The notes beneath the pieces were generated by a model. That model worked only from the letters and a program-made list of their open reading frames with translations, ran no database searches and was not told where the DNA came from. A DNA stretch of 64,000 nt from Zygnema cylindricum (lineage: Eukaryota; Streptophyta; Zygnematophyceae; Zygnematales; Zygnemataceae): the NCBI GenBank assembly GCA_037447655.1, contig JBBHKE010002256.1, positions 75,971 to 139,970 on the forward strand. Direction: 5' to 3'. The position numbers were made by a program, and so were the translations under genes. Below are positions 49,866-61,884 of this stretch, piece after piece (position 1 is the stretch's first letter; each line of letters begins with the position of its first letter).

Positions 49866-50535
49866 TCTTTCCCTCTTTCCTAGGGTGTGGACATTCACTA
49901 GGTGGAGTCCTACACGCACCCGAGGACATTCGGAGGAGACTCCTTTTGGAGGAAACTTTGGGAGCGGATTGTGGAGCGGATTCACACTTTGGCGCTCTGC
50001 AAAGCCCAGCTGCGGCTCACCTTTGATAATCACCAGATTATTAAAGGTGTTCTGTAAGTATTACGATGCCCTGTGGGTGCACGCGCGTGATAGGATAGTT
50101 GGTTGACCGTTTAGAGGGTTCGTGCGTGGATTGGGTTTCATTAGACCCAATTGTATTGGGCACTTGCATTTCCCAGCTTTCTTTGTTTGTAATCTGGCCG
50201 TGAGTGGCCTTACGTTTTTCGTGATTGCCAGCAGTGGATTTTACAGCTTAGACCTGGCCGTTGGTGGCCTTGGATAGTTGTATCTCTGTTTGTGTTGCTG
50301 TAGATCTGCACTTCGGGGTGCTTGGATAACAATTTTTTTGCCTTGATAGATCTGGCCCTCCGGCCTTGCCCACTTGTTTGCAGGGTAGAAGGTTTCGGTA
50401 ACACGGCTTTTTGGTAGTTCTGGTCATCGCGGTAGTGACTTATTGGTTTGATTGATATGTGTGGCTTGGTTGCTCACTTGTTGCATTTCGTATAGATCGT
50501 GTTCATTATCTCGTCGTTGTTTCCCTCTTCGTTTT
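49866..50535 (+). other. Probable 5' leader of the gag-protease element
   Basis: Lies directly upstream of the gag ATG and has no repeats shared elsewhere in the window. A primer-binding site was not identified with confidence. Confidence 0.35.
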
Positions 50536-53040
50536 ATGCCCACCGATTGGAACAATTTTAATTTCCGTTCCGGGTCTACTCGTAGTGGTGTAGCTTTTCG
50601 CCCATCACCTGTAGACCAAATCGATCTAGCAAGTATATCTAATTTTCCTATAACTTCGGTTCCGGTATCGAGAACATCCTCTGCCCGTTCCGGACTCACG
50701 TCAGTCTCTTCTTTGTCCTCCGTCTCCTCTACGCTATTTGTTAAGGAAACCTGGGACGAGAGTCTCGAGGGATTTGACTCAGGTTCCCTCTCCTTTTGGT
50801 CTTCTCCTGGTCTAATTTTTGTCCCACCTCCGTACACGCCGGTCAGTGACATGGCTTCCTCCTCCGAGGGACCTATGAGCAAAATGCAATTATGCTTTTC
50901 AGGGATGAAGGATGCAATGTCCTTATCTCATTTCCGTATATTGTATGATACCGAAATGCGCGATTTGGCATTTCGCTATCAAGATCGATTTGATCTTCGT
51001 GTAGCATTCTCTCCCTTTGGTCGGTACCTCAGAGGTTCGGCTCTCACCCTATATTCCCGCAAGTATAATAGTATACTCGCAATGACATAATTTTCCACTC
51101 CTTTCGCCGACACACCAGAGGTCATAAGACAAGTGGATATCCCGTTTCAGGCCGCTTTTCTCGAGGTCTTGGATGCCCAAGGTAATGTCCTAGCTCCCGC
51201 TGTCTAGGAAATTCCTGGGCAATATGGTGTGACTGCACCTGCTGCTATCCCAGCACGATTAGGGATGACGATTGCGTTGCGAGATCCCCTTTCTGTCATT
51301 TTCGATCTCCTAGAAGCGAAGTATCGAATGCAAAATCCAAATCAAGTGAAAGAAGTGATGAACTTTGAACATAAACCGGGTGAAACTGCCCCCGCTTTAC
51401 GTGCCCGTATGGAGACGCTACGCGAAGCCTTACCGGACTTAATGTCTGATGCGGAAGCTGTCCAAAAATTTGTTGGACAGTTTCCTGATTACTCTAAAAG
51501 ATTTATCTATAGTCATCTTACTCAGACATACTGCTTGAAATTTACCTTTGACCAGGACGCCCAATATGCGGTTGAATATGAGATGCAGTCGTGTTGGTGG
51601 GAAACCCATGATCGATCGGAAGTCGCTTTCCCACTTCCCCCACAAAGCAACCCATGGTCCAACAATAGGCCTTCGAAGGTGCCTGCCATGGGAACTCCAC
51701 CATTTAACCCTGGAGACAAATTATGTTTCCGTTGCGGAGAAACACGGCATAAGGCCCGCATGTGTCCAGACAAGACAACCACATGCACTCACTGTCTGCA
51801 GATGGGACATTATGCCTTTCGATGCCATATTAAAAACCCAGAGTTCTCATATCAGAATCAAATCAAGAATGGGGGTATTCTCGCCCGTTCCACCAAGCCG
51901 GTCACTCCGCCTAAGGAAACCGAGAAAGAATCTACTCCTCCTAAAATTTCCCGTAGAGAGAGAGAAAAGATAGAGCTCCAAGCTACTATGGCAGCTATGA
52001 TGAAAGAACAGTTCGCTGCTTTCATGGCGGAGATGAAGCCACAGTTTACTGGTATGGCCCGTACGGTTGTTCACATGCCAACGTTGGTCGGTTGAACCCT
52101 TCGCGATTCCACCGTCCAACAACGAGTAGCCGCATTTGACAAAGGCTCGCCGGATCATAATGGAGTCGGAAAAATAACAAACTCTCGTATTCCACTATCT
52201 TTTGAGAAAGAACCTCTCTCTCCTCTTCCACAAACGGGTTCGGCTATTGTAGCTGAAGCTGTAACAATCTTGGATAGTACAATCTAAGATGCTCATCGCG
52301 TCAAGGAACGATTGAGCATCTTATCGTCTATGATTGAGGACGTGCCTAAGGCCTCTCCTATTTCGAGTGAGGTTGCTACACCCGCCACTTTACGCGCGTT
52401 GCAGCTAAATCGCAATCTGTCAGTAGTTTAACCAATTTCAGCGGACGAACGTAGCACGTTAGATCCTCATATTAGCTTTCTGGATACCACTTGTAACTCA
52501 TTCATAGTGAATGGTGTCGCCACTTCTCTCCCTCTCATGGACACCGGAGCTAAACCCGTGATCCTGGGATCCGGATTTGCATTGAAGCTTGGCCTCACGG
52601 CAGACAAGCTGCAACCCACAACCACACGGTTACTAACTTCAGCTAGTACCACGGAGCCGGTCCTTGGAATCACCAAAGACCCCCTCGTGTTTCGGTTTCA
52701 AACAGAAACAGAAACTGAATTTTCTGAAATTTCTTCACACGCGCTCGTTACTAAGTGTAGCGATTATGAATGTTTGGTTGGCCAAGACGTTATATTTCGG
52801 GTTGGTGGCAGTGTAGATATGCATGACCAGACATTCTCTTACAGACCCAATCACTTTCCTAAGCGGAAGATTTGCCTTCCACTTATTTCGGCATGGAAGC
52901 CTTTGCCTATCATGGCTCATTCATCAACAACACTTCCTGCTTATGCTGGTATCGACACATTAGATACTGACATCTCTCCATGTATCTCTCCATGCATTCT
53001 CTCGATCAACAAGAAAACTTCTAATGGGTGTCGTGCATGA
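50536..53040 (+). pseudogene. Gypsy-like gag-protease, one frame with five stop codons
   Basis: From ATG 50,536 one reading frame runs to 53,040, interrupted only by stops at 51,088, 51,205, 52,093, 52,285 and 52,429. Content: a Ser-rich N-terminus; a gag core around ALTLYSRKY and LLEAKYRMQNPNQVKEVMNF; two zinc knuckles CFRCGETRHKARMC and CTHCLQMGHYAFRC (about 51,727-51,831); and a retropepsin with LPLMDTGAKPVILGSG (about 52,530-52,580). No reverse transcriptase or integrase follows; the element is truncated after the protease. The two knuckles and the separate protease suit Ty3/gypsy-type elements, but without pol this is not certain. Confidence 0.85.
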
Positions 53041-53215
53041 GGGAAAAGCAAGAACGAACATGCATCCCAACCAGTAAAGTCATGCCCCTGACCTATATAC
53101 AAACGAAAATGAATGAGAAGGGAAAAATATATATACAACATCCAAAAGAATAAGGTGAAGATGACCAAAGGAATAAAAGGGAAGAATACTCCCCTAGCGT
53201 GAAGTGACCCCTATA
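53041..53215. other. Spacer
   Basis: Short stretch after the protease frame; nothing recognised. Confidence 0.4.
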
Positions 53216-53442
53216 TTGCACGTGCGAACGGAAATCATGCACGCGCGCAAAAATAATCGTGCGTGCATGTATGATTTCGTTCACGCGTGTTGAATATCGC
53301 GTGCGTGTGCGCAATATCGTGCGTGCGTGCGAAATATCGTGCACGCATGCAAAATATCGCTCGCGCGTGCACAATATCATGCGTGCGTGCGCAATATATC
53401 GTGCGCGCATGCAAAATATCGTGCATGCCCGCGACCGACACC
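53216..53442. repeat. GC-skewed minisatellite, ~22-28 bp units
   Basis: About nine units of AATATCGTGCGTGCGTGCG type, alternating CGTGCGTG and CATGCACG phases. It gives His/Arg/Cys-rich open frames on both strands by composition. Confidence 0.9.
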
Positions 53443-53473
53443 ATGCGGCATGACATTGTTTTTTCTTTTTGTA

Positions 53474-54181
53474 GGAGTTTGCTACCAAACCGGCCCCAAA
53501 GGATGGAATGATAAAACCGTATTCCCGCAATGGATGGAAGAGCCGAGGTCTTACCAAAGAGACCGCGAAGGGCGTGAAAAAATAATATTCTTCGACAATT
53601 GTGGCGTTCACAACAATTCTGAGGAGTTAAACCGAGTCTTACTCGCCAAGAGGACTATACTACACTTCTTCCCTCCTTGCGCGACTCACCTTGTGCAACC
53701 CGCCGACTCCTTCGTCATTTCGAAAATTAAGGAAGTTCGGTCGTTGAAATGGGAGGATTAGAAAATGAACGGCATCGAGAAGCATGCGTGGTCCCAACCG
53801 AGTGGCAAGGGTTGGTCCGGGAAGCTTGTCGGACCCGGGAAGGCTTTTTTCCTTACGCTAGCTCACGATTCCATTCGCGAAGTCAACGCAATGAAGGACA
53901 AAAATGGGATGGATTACGCACGTAAAGTTATGATTCAGTGCGGATTGTCATTAAAGGACGGGAAATGGGAGGAGAGCATGCTCACACCGGACTTACAAAT
54001 TATCATCATGAAACGGCGGTGCCATTTCGAAGGCGATGAGGTGCCAATTCCCTCAATAGTGGCACAAGATTTTGTCCGAGGCTTTCAAGATGCCGACACT
54101 CGGGAGGATGAAGTTTCCGATGACACGGACGCTGAATGGGAGACCCAAGATTTTGAGTCGTTTCATAGAGAAGTGGTGTAG
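53474..54181 (+). pseudogene. pogo/Tigger-like DDE transposase, C-terminal fragment
   Basis: One frame with a TAG at 53,759-53,761. The N-part has FFDNCGVHNNSEELNRVL and HLVQPADSFVISKIK, which contain the second and third catalytic carboxylates of the DDE_1 family (Asp in FFDN, Asp in PADS). The first Asp and the DNA-binding domain are missing, so it is 5' truncated. The C-part (from 53,765) is about 138 codons, ending in an acidic segment and TAG/TAA-delimited. The left edge coincides with TTTTCTTTTTGTAG, which looks like a 3' splice site, so it may have been an exon of an intron-containing transposase. Confidence 0.8.
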
Positions 54182-54477
54182 TGTGTGAAGAAAGGACAAG
54201 GTTTATGATAAAATTATGTTGATTTGTTATAGTTTTTTATTAGTAGTTTTGGATGGTTACTGTGGTAATTGTATTTAGCGTTTATAAAAGAATGTTGGGA
54301 AAAATGTATCATTGATGATTTCAATATAATCATATCCTTATCGGTGTTCCATTTTTAAGTTTGTTGCTATTGATGATGTATGGAGAAAGACTTCGATGAC
54401 TTAACGTTTGTCAAACTTTGTCAATAAATTGTACCCTTTATGTTTTGGATATAATCGTGTCATTCTTTTTTTTTTAG
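54182..54477. other. Spacer
   Basis: AT-rich; no feature recognised before the copia fragment. Confidence 0.4.
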
Positions 54478-54789
54478 TATATGGCTGCGTGTCATGCAGC
54501 TAAGGCTTCGATTTGGATTAAGGAGATGTTACGTGAGTTAAGCATTCCTATTGGTTGTATGACGATTTATTCTGACAGCATGAGTTCTATGGCGTTGGCG
54601 AAAAATCCAGTGTTTCACAAGAGGACCAAACACATCAGGATCCAATGACATTTTGTAAGAGATTTGGTTACGGCAAACGACATTGTATTTTCGTACGTAC
54701 CAACAAAAGAGGAGGCGGCTGATTTGTTGACAAAGGTTGCCACACATGATGTGTTTGAGAGGGGGCGACCAAAACTTGGACTATTTTGA
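54478..54789 (+). pseudogene. Copia RNase H C-terminus
   Basis: Frame YMAACHAAKASIWIKEML, then YSDSMSSMALAKNPVFHKRT, an in-frame TGA at about 54,646, and FSYVPTKEEAADLLTKV. This is the end of a copia polyprotein. It differs clearly from the 36-42 kb element, so it is another family. All upstream parts are missing. Confidence 0.85.
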
Positions 54790-54810
54790 AGAGTTTGGCG
54801 ATTCCGACAA

Positions 54811-54822
54811 TAAGAGGGGGAT
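54811..54822 (+). other. Polypurine tract of the second copia element
   Basis: TAAGAGGGGGAT, immediately before the LTR. Confidence 0.75.
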
Positions 54823-55485
54823 TGTTGGGATATTGTCGTTTTCGCGACATTTCGCGAAGCGTCATACCAACTTGAATTTGTTTGACGCGAACTGTCGCGT
54901 CATCGTACAAAAAGTACGATGTTGTTTCGCGACAGTACTTTTGTTGTTCGCGAGCGAAGCATACTATTTCGTTTCGCGTCACTTGTTTGTTTTGTGCGCA
55001 GGTGTTTCAATTTGTGTGCAGGTGTGTTCGTGAAGCGACACGTGTTTAAGTCAACGTTTGGAGTTTGTTGTTTCGAAGGAAGAAGCGTGTGCGCCTTCCT
55101 TCGTGGAAATTTCATTGAAGAGTGTACAGTCAGCTAGGGACAGACTTCGTCGCTACGCTAAGTCTTGCTTGTCTTATCTTGTTGTCTCTTAGTGCAGAGT
55201 AGCGAGTATATATAGGCAACAGTGTACATGTGCAGTGTATTCGATCATTAAATCTCATATGATTGAATCATAGAGGATTAATCTTGGAGTAAGAGATTAT
55301 TTAAAGAGGATAGATAAGAGAGAGTAGAGAGAAGAGAGATGGTGTTAAGAGGCTTTGGCCAAGAACATTTATAATTCTTTTTGGCTGAATATTCCTCTTG
55401 TCTTTTATGAGCTTCCGCTGTGTGTAATGATTTATGTTTTGTGAATTATTTTTAGTAAAACTCTTTTGCTTTAGATCCTACAACA
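54823..55485 (+). repeat. 3' LTR of the second copia element
   Basis: 663 bp, starts TGTTGGGATATTG and ends CCTACAACA (TGTTG/CAACA inverted). A TATA box (AGTATATATAGG) lies at about 55,204. The matching 5' LTR is not in the window. Confidence 0.8.
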
Positions 55486-55905
55486 GTTATACGCTAACAC
55501 GACATTGCATCAGTTCCGTTCATTTACTGAAAAAATGATTTTCCGCACAGGAATTTGTTTGCCGTTCACACTGTGACAATACGGTTGTTGGTCTTATAAG
55601 TGCGAACGTATTTTTTTAGGACCCGGATTGAACCCCTTCTAAGACCGCACATTCTCATGCGTCCGCGGCTATTAAACATATTAAATTGTACCTTTTTACT
55701 TAAAAATGAACAATTCTGTACGGCCTGACACTATCCGTACACCACACTAAATACATGATGACGTACTACAGTTTTGTACGATACCTGAAAACTAACCCTA
55801 AGTAGAATACAGAAAAAAATAAATGAACTACGCTAATGGAGAATAATTTCAAAAAAAAACGGGACGGAAATAGTGTACACAACGCTAATAACGATTGGCG
55901 GTGTA
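55486..55905. mobile_element. Right end of a TA-type MITE and flanking sequence
   Basis: CGCTAATAACGATTGGCGGTG then TA at about 55,883-55,905 matches the inverted end of the 63,028 MITE family. No left end found; probably truncated by or near the LTR. Confidence 0.5.
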
Positions 55906-57215
55906 CCTTACTTTAAACTGATGTAAAACTGATTTTCTCAGGTGTTTTAACGCTATGTCATTTTCCTGCTACATAACCTAATTTATCCTTTGAAAAATAA
56001 AGGAGCACGCTCGCGTGCGCTTCTCAGGAGCTAATGAAAAACCCTAGGTTGATCTGCTATTAAGAAAATCATGAGTGTAAAACCTGGTTAGTACGGATTG
56101 GGCTTAAGTTTAGCCCTTCCGGGCCTAAGGCTGAATCCAGGGAGCTCGTACATTTAAACGAACGGCTCCGATTACATGAAGATTTATTGAAAATCGTATC
56201 TACACTTCATTTGTTTTGGCGGTTTCTGACTTGACGGCGGTAAAATAGAGGTCGTTTCAACCTTTTGACGCATGCATAAGGTGGAGTGTTTTACTTGACG
56301 GAGCAAGTCAGCGTTGACGGAATACACTTTTCTTATTCGTCGCTTTTGAAATATTGAACTGGGAACTATTCGGTTCTATGTGTTTGTCGGGGACACTTTT
56401 GACGCTGCTGAGCATAGATTGTCAGGCGCAGCGCCGCCAGTTTATGCTTTTTTCATCAGTCTACTCTCCACAGTTTTGCTGCGACGTCGCCGGGCGATCA
56501 GTCGCCTCTCGAAAAATTGTCTATGGCCGTCAAAGCTGACCGTTTTCACTTTGTGCATCGTTTTCTTGTCGGGCACGGCAGAACTTTTTGACACGTACAT
56601 CTTCCTTTTGCCCGCGAAACCGGGCAGCTAATCTAGAACTGATGTGTAACCCTCTTGGCGAATGGCAGTCCATGTTCAAATATTTTATTCTCTTCCAAGG
56701 ATGTACGGCTGCAAGATCATGAACGAATCTCAGCCGTCCAAGTACACGACGTCTGTCGTCGAAGGAAAACTAGATGAAATATCATCCGCCGCCTAACTCA
56801 AGACGCTCATCGGATCGTCTGATGACCGGCTGTCAGCATTGGTCGTCCATGAGGCGTGAAAATCGACGATGTCGCGACCGCCGTACGACGATCAAGCAAG
56901 TACTGTACTTTCGGCGCGCATCAAATTGCAAGAAATGAACGGCGGCTATTTATAAACTCTCGTCGGGTCAAACCTCAGTATTCAAATCATTTCAAACAAT
57001 AGCAAAAGTTAGGAAGCGTTCAAAGCGAATTTTTTAAAGATTATTTTTAAAGAAAAACTCAAAATATATAAACTACATTAAAATCATTAACTGAACACAG
57101 GCAAAAGGCACAATTTTTTGGAGGACAAACAGTTTTTATTCAGTGTACCATATAGTTCATTGTCTCTAAAAGGCCTTTTATCTCTTTTATTTTTTTTCGA
57201 AAAAAACTCGACAAC
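55906..57215. other. Upstream region of the CHRD-like gene
   Basis: No gene or known repeat recognised. Higher GC between 56,380 and 56,960, AT-rich in the last 250 bp. Promoter presumed near the 3' end; no clear TATA box. Confidence 0.4.
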
Positions 57216-60200
57216 ATGAGTTTTGAAAAAGCTTCGTGTTTGATATTTCTTGGAGTCATCCTCTCTGCAGGTAAAGAATACAAAAGAAAAACAAAAAGAT
57301 TGAAAATATTCCTTCGAATCCGTAGAAAAAAAATATTTTAAAAAGCTCCAAGCATGTTCCTTCCCGCCATAACCACTTATTTTAACGTCTCTCCCTCCCA
57401 TTTTTTTTTTTTTTAGGGTTTGCATTCGCCCAGCCTTCTCTACCAATGACAATGGGAGGAGGAGAGGGAGGATCATCTTCCGGAGTTCTTGTGGCCCCAT
57501 TATCTTTTAGTTCTCCTGGAAACCCAACTACCTCTGGACTGGGATCTTTCGCCCTCAACAGTACCAATGGGGGTATATCTTACATAGTTAGTGGTCTTCC
57601 AAGTGGCGCTACTCCCCTTTTTGCCGGAATTTACTCGAGAAATCCTTCCGAAGGTAATCGCTGAAATTAATGTGAACTCTCACACCATAACTAGTGTGGA
57701 TCCATGTACCATAATTGTGTTACTTGCTAATTAGTGTGAACTCACACACCATAATTAGTGTGGATCCATGTACCATAGTTGTTCTACTTGCTGTAACTAG
57801 TGTGGATTCGACGGAGTTCTGGTTCCGGAATGTCGGGGTTAACAGATATTTAGTGTGGATGGCAATTGCGAGGAAAAAAGGGAGAAAACAAAATTGTGAA
57901 TAAAGTCGAAAGTCATATTTTTTTGCAGATACGAGTATTGATATGAATGCAATTCAAGAATAATGTCATTTTTACTTTTTGAACTTTGTATTTTTGATCA
58001 GTTTTAGGTGACTTGCTAATACAATTGAAATATGAGAATAATAAGTCTTAGATGTTGCAAATATGATGAGGTCAAAATAAAGCTGATCCTTACGCTTTTT
58101 TAAAAGTACACTTTCTTGCTTATGTTACTATTTCAGTAAGTACAAACGTTAAATAATTAGTAAATGTTTCTAACTTTCTTCCCTTTTTAGTTTTGTTTCT
58201 CTAATCGATTCCCTTTGTTCCTCTTTGTTTCTTTTTTTTCTCACTTCTCTTTTTTTTGTCACTCTTTCTCGTCCCATTTTTTTCTCCTTTACTTATTTTT
58301 TTCCCTTCCTTTATTTCTCTCTTTCCTTTCTTTTTTTATTTTTTTTCGTTTTTTTCAGCATCTCAAGGTCCAATCGCAGTTTTGTTCAATGGGACGTCAG
58401 ACACACCGTCTACAGATGTCACGTCTACGAATGTCACATCAGACGAACGAACTATTGCGGGACAAGTGATGTCAACGCCTCAAACTACCCAAGGGATTCT
58501 CTCGAACCCTAATAATTATTTGTTGGGAGTTGTGACAATCAATGGGACTCAACAATCGACCTCATTTGCCCCCTTATCCGTAAGTACAAAACTTTTCAAA
58601 AAAAAATTTTTTTCTTGAAGTGCTTGAGAAAAAGTTTTGAGACTCTCGGAAACAATTGGAACACATTAATTTCAATGTAGTATGTTTTTGGTTCTTGTGG
58701 TTTTTTTAACTTTTTTTTTTTTTGTACGTCGTTTTGCCTTTTTTGTGTGCTAATAAAAAAATTTGATAGCCTGAAAACAAAAGATGAAAATCTTGGTTTT
58801 GTCGTTTTGTGGCTACAGGGAGATTTGAACTCAACTCTTGGCCTTCCTTCTACTCTCACACTAAATCCGGATCAAGAAATGAGTATTCTCACAAGTGTTT
58901 TTGGAATGTCAGGCTCAAATCCATTGGTAAATCATTTCCTCTCTCTCTGTCTCTCTCCCCCTCCCCCTCTCCCTCCCCCTGTCCCTCTCCCTTTCCCTCT
59001 CCCACTCCCTCTCCCACTCCCTCTCCCAAATGGTTTTCCATGTTTGTCATTTTTTTTTTCTTTAGTAATTTCTTCTCGAGCAACTTTTCGTAACAATCGC
59101 ATGAAATACTCAAAACCATACATGCATGTTTTTTTTTAAGATATACTTTACAAACCTATTATACTTATATTAAAAGTCTTAAAAGAGTACAAAATTTGAT
59201 TCGTGTATAGAAATGTGTGTTTTTTTTCTCTTTTCTTTGAATTGAATTTTAAGCATTCGTAACTCCAAAAACTTTTTATCTAAGCTTTCTTAACTTTATA
59301 TGAAACTTTAAGCTACTCCTTTTTAATTTCAATTTTTTTATCAGAAATATATTTGAAACTGTCGAACATCGAATTAAAACTACAAAATTTTGAAAACATG
59401 TACAATTTTCCACAAAACGTTTCACACTAGTAACATGATCATCACAAACCAATAACTTTCTCTCCTCTCTGTTTCCTCTCCCTCTTCTCCTCTCTCCTCC
59501 CTCTCCCTCCCTCTCCTCTCCTCCCACTCCTCCGACGTTTTTGTCTCTACAGACGACCTCCCCTCCCTCTCCCTCCATAGCCCTTCCCCCCGGTTTCGGG
59601 CGACAATCGGTCACTCCTCTCTCCACCTACTCCCCCTCCTCCCCTTCATCTCCAATAGTCCTCCCTAATATTCGCTCTCCCTCTCCTCCTCCCCCCACAC
59701 CCGTTTCTGGAAACTCGGAAATTCTTGGTTTGTTAAATACTCTTTTGGGAGGATCTTCAAGTACCCCAAATACAAATTCCCCAAATTCAACACCAATATC
59801 TACTCCTACTACTTCCTCCGAAGAAAATATTATTAGTAGTTTGACTTCTTATCTTGGTTTTGGAGCTCCTCCTCCTCCTCCTCCCTCTCTCATCCCCGGA
59901 TTTCCATTTTCTTTAGGCGGAACTCCGACTACCAGTGGTACTTCCAAACCACTTTTCGTTTTTATGTTTTTACGTTTTTATGGTTTTATGGTTTGTATTT
60001 TTTTATGGTTTTTGTTGAGTGTTTTTATATTTTTACGTTGTTATGTTTGGGTGCTCTTGTTTTTGGTTAGAGAATGTTTTGAAATTTTTGGAATTGTTTA
60101 AATTAGAGGGGATTTGGAGGAAATGGAAAAATCTAAAGAATGGAGGATGTTGTCTACACTGGAATTTTATTGCTTGTTTTTTGTGGTACTCTCCCCCTCC

Positions 60201-60786
60201 CCCTCCCCCTCCCTCCCGCTCCCCCTCCCTCCCTCTCCCTCTCCCCCTCCCCCTCCCCCCCCTCGCCCTCTCCCTCTCCCCCTCCCTCTCCCCCTCCCCC
60301 TAATTTGTTCTTTTGCTCTATCAAGCTAAAAGTGACAACATGGAAAGTTGTTTTACTGAAAAAAAATGGAATCTACTCTGGAATATGTTTTAAAAACAAT
60401 GATGAGGTTTTGTAGATACAAACAAAAACGCAACAAGCTTATGTTTATTAGATATGATCAAGAAAACGAACGAGAAACCTATTTTAAATTTCTTTTTCTT
60501 TTTCTTCTTCTTTTTTATTTCTTTTTCTATTTCTTTTTTTTGTTTCTTTGACGAAATCACAAACTATGTTGAATGGATTTTATGGACTAATTAATTAACA
60601 AACTAACTGGGGTCGAATGTTTTTTTTTTTTGTTTTTTAGCGGGCGGTTCAACTGTAAGCACAAGTTCTTTACTTCAAGTTCTTATTACATCTCTTGCCT
60701 CGGGAGGACAAACGGGTACAAATGGCGGTACGATGGATCCCTCCACTCTCACTGCTCTGGCGGGACTTATCGCGGGAAGTGGTTAA
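57216..60786 (+). CDS. Secreted CHRD-domain-like protein, six exons, complete
   Basis: Exons 57,216-57,270, 57,417-57,653, 58,359-58,579, 58,819-58,926, 59,553-59,937 and 60,641-60,786 join in phase to 383 aa with stop TAA. All introns are GT..AG with strong T-runs before the acceptors. A signal peptide (core CLIFLGVILSAGFAFA, cleavage likely after Ala23) implies secretion. Residues about 45-180 follow the CHRD pattern: GLGSFALNSTNGGISYIVSG, then GATPLFAGIY, GPIAVLF, TIAGQVM, LLGVVTINGTQ and APLSGDL. Several NxT sequons. Residues about 208-335 are Pro/Ser/Thr-rich (PPPPPP twice), like a cell-wall or matrix linker. The C-terminus is small and Gly/Thr-rich. Function is unknown; an extracellular matrix role is inference. 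The CHRD call is from pattern, not a search. Confidence 0.8.
58942..59030. repeat. CT-rich tract in CHRD-like gene intron 4
   Basis: CCCTCTCCC-type repeat close after the exon 4 donor. Confidence 0.9.
59460..59530. repeat. CT-rich tract before exon 5
   Basis: CTCTCCTCCCTCTCCC-type run upstream of the acceptor at 59,552; it may extend the polypyrimidine tract. Confidence 0.85.
60188..60300. repeat. CCCTCCCCCTCC tract in CHRD-like gene intron 5
   Basis: About 110 bp of C and T on the sense strand inside the 703 bp intron. Confidence 0.95.
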
Positions 60787-61884
60787 CTTTTTGGAGAAAA
60801 ATAATAAGAGATTTTTGGCAAATGTTTCACTTGCCCTTTTTTTCTTTTTTTTGGGAGAAAATAGGAATTAGTGGAGAGATTTTTCAAGGAATCTCCATTG
60901 AGAGGAGGAAGGGAATCAAGGGAGGGAAGGGATGGTTTTAGGTGACAAGTTCTTTCTAAAGTTATAGCTTGCCCATTTTTTTATCTTCGTTATTCTTTCA
61001 TTGATTGTATTCGACTTTTATATTTTAATATCATAAAACATTTTTCGAGATGTACTTATTACGGGAATTTCATTGATATCGTTTGAAATTTTATGTATAA
61101 ATATCATTTGCATTTTATTTAAAGGATACCTATGTGGAAAAGGGTTCTTTAAACAACATATGTTATTGTATTTGCACATTCTACAGTTACATCGCCAGTT
61201 ATTTTAATCGCTCGATTTCGTCGGATTTACCTTGGATTTTTAGGGTTATTTTGTGAGAATATGATATCCATTTGCTTATATTGTAATCATTTTCATCCGT
61301 TGATTGTATCAAAATTGTGCAATCATTTGTTTGGATACGAACACCTCACGTCACATTTACATATTATCGTTTATGTTTGTTACAACACAATTGTTTCACA
61401 TGTCCATGCATAGTTCTAGGATACAAAACGGAAAAAAATGTTATTTTACGCCTCACGACAAACAAACAAACAAAGTTTAAGGTTTAAAAAAAAAATAGCC
61501 AAAAAAGAAGAAAAAGAAAAGTAAAAGAAAAAGAATCAAATCCGTACAACCTATAACCGTCAATTATGATCATATACTAGATGAAGGCTAATTTTACTTT
61601 CATAACATTTTTTATGTTTCCTAGTGTGGTTTCGAAAGAAACGGTAAGCCTCATTGTCGCGTCTTATCACGAATCAATTTGTTATGCGACAATTGCGATA
61701 ACTTTTTCATTACATTTTGTACGACATTAGGAATTTTAGTAATAATAGCCGAATTTTCTAAAGGCTTGCGTTTATTCTGCCCGAAGAAACGGGCATCTTT
61801 CTTACTTGATAAAGCGCTTCTATGTTTTGTTTTCAATGGTAAAATTTATGTTCCTCTATTTTCGTTTTTTATTTTATTTTATTT
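60787..61884. other. 3' UTR and intergenic sequence
   Basis: No gene seen. An AT-rich stretch; minus/plus open frames at 61.65-61.95 kb have no recognised content. Confidence 0.45.

Noticed and set aside
49466-50106. Overlapping plus-strand frames of 110 and 191 codons
   Set aside because: No recognisable domains; they cross AT-rich non-coding sequence upstream of the gag-protease pseudogene.
53216-53442. Regularly spaced repeats resembling a CRISPR array
   Set aside because: Units are contiguous and mutually similar with no unique spacers; a eukaryotic minisatellite.
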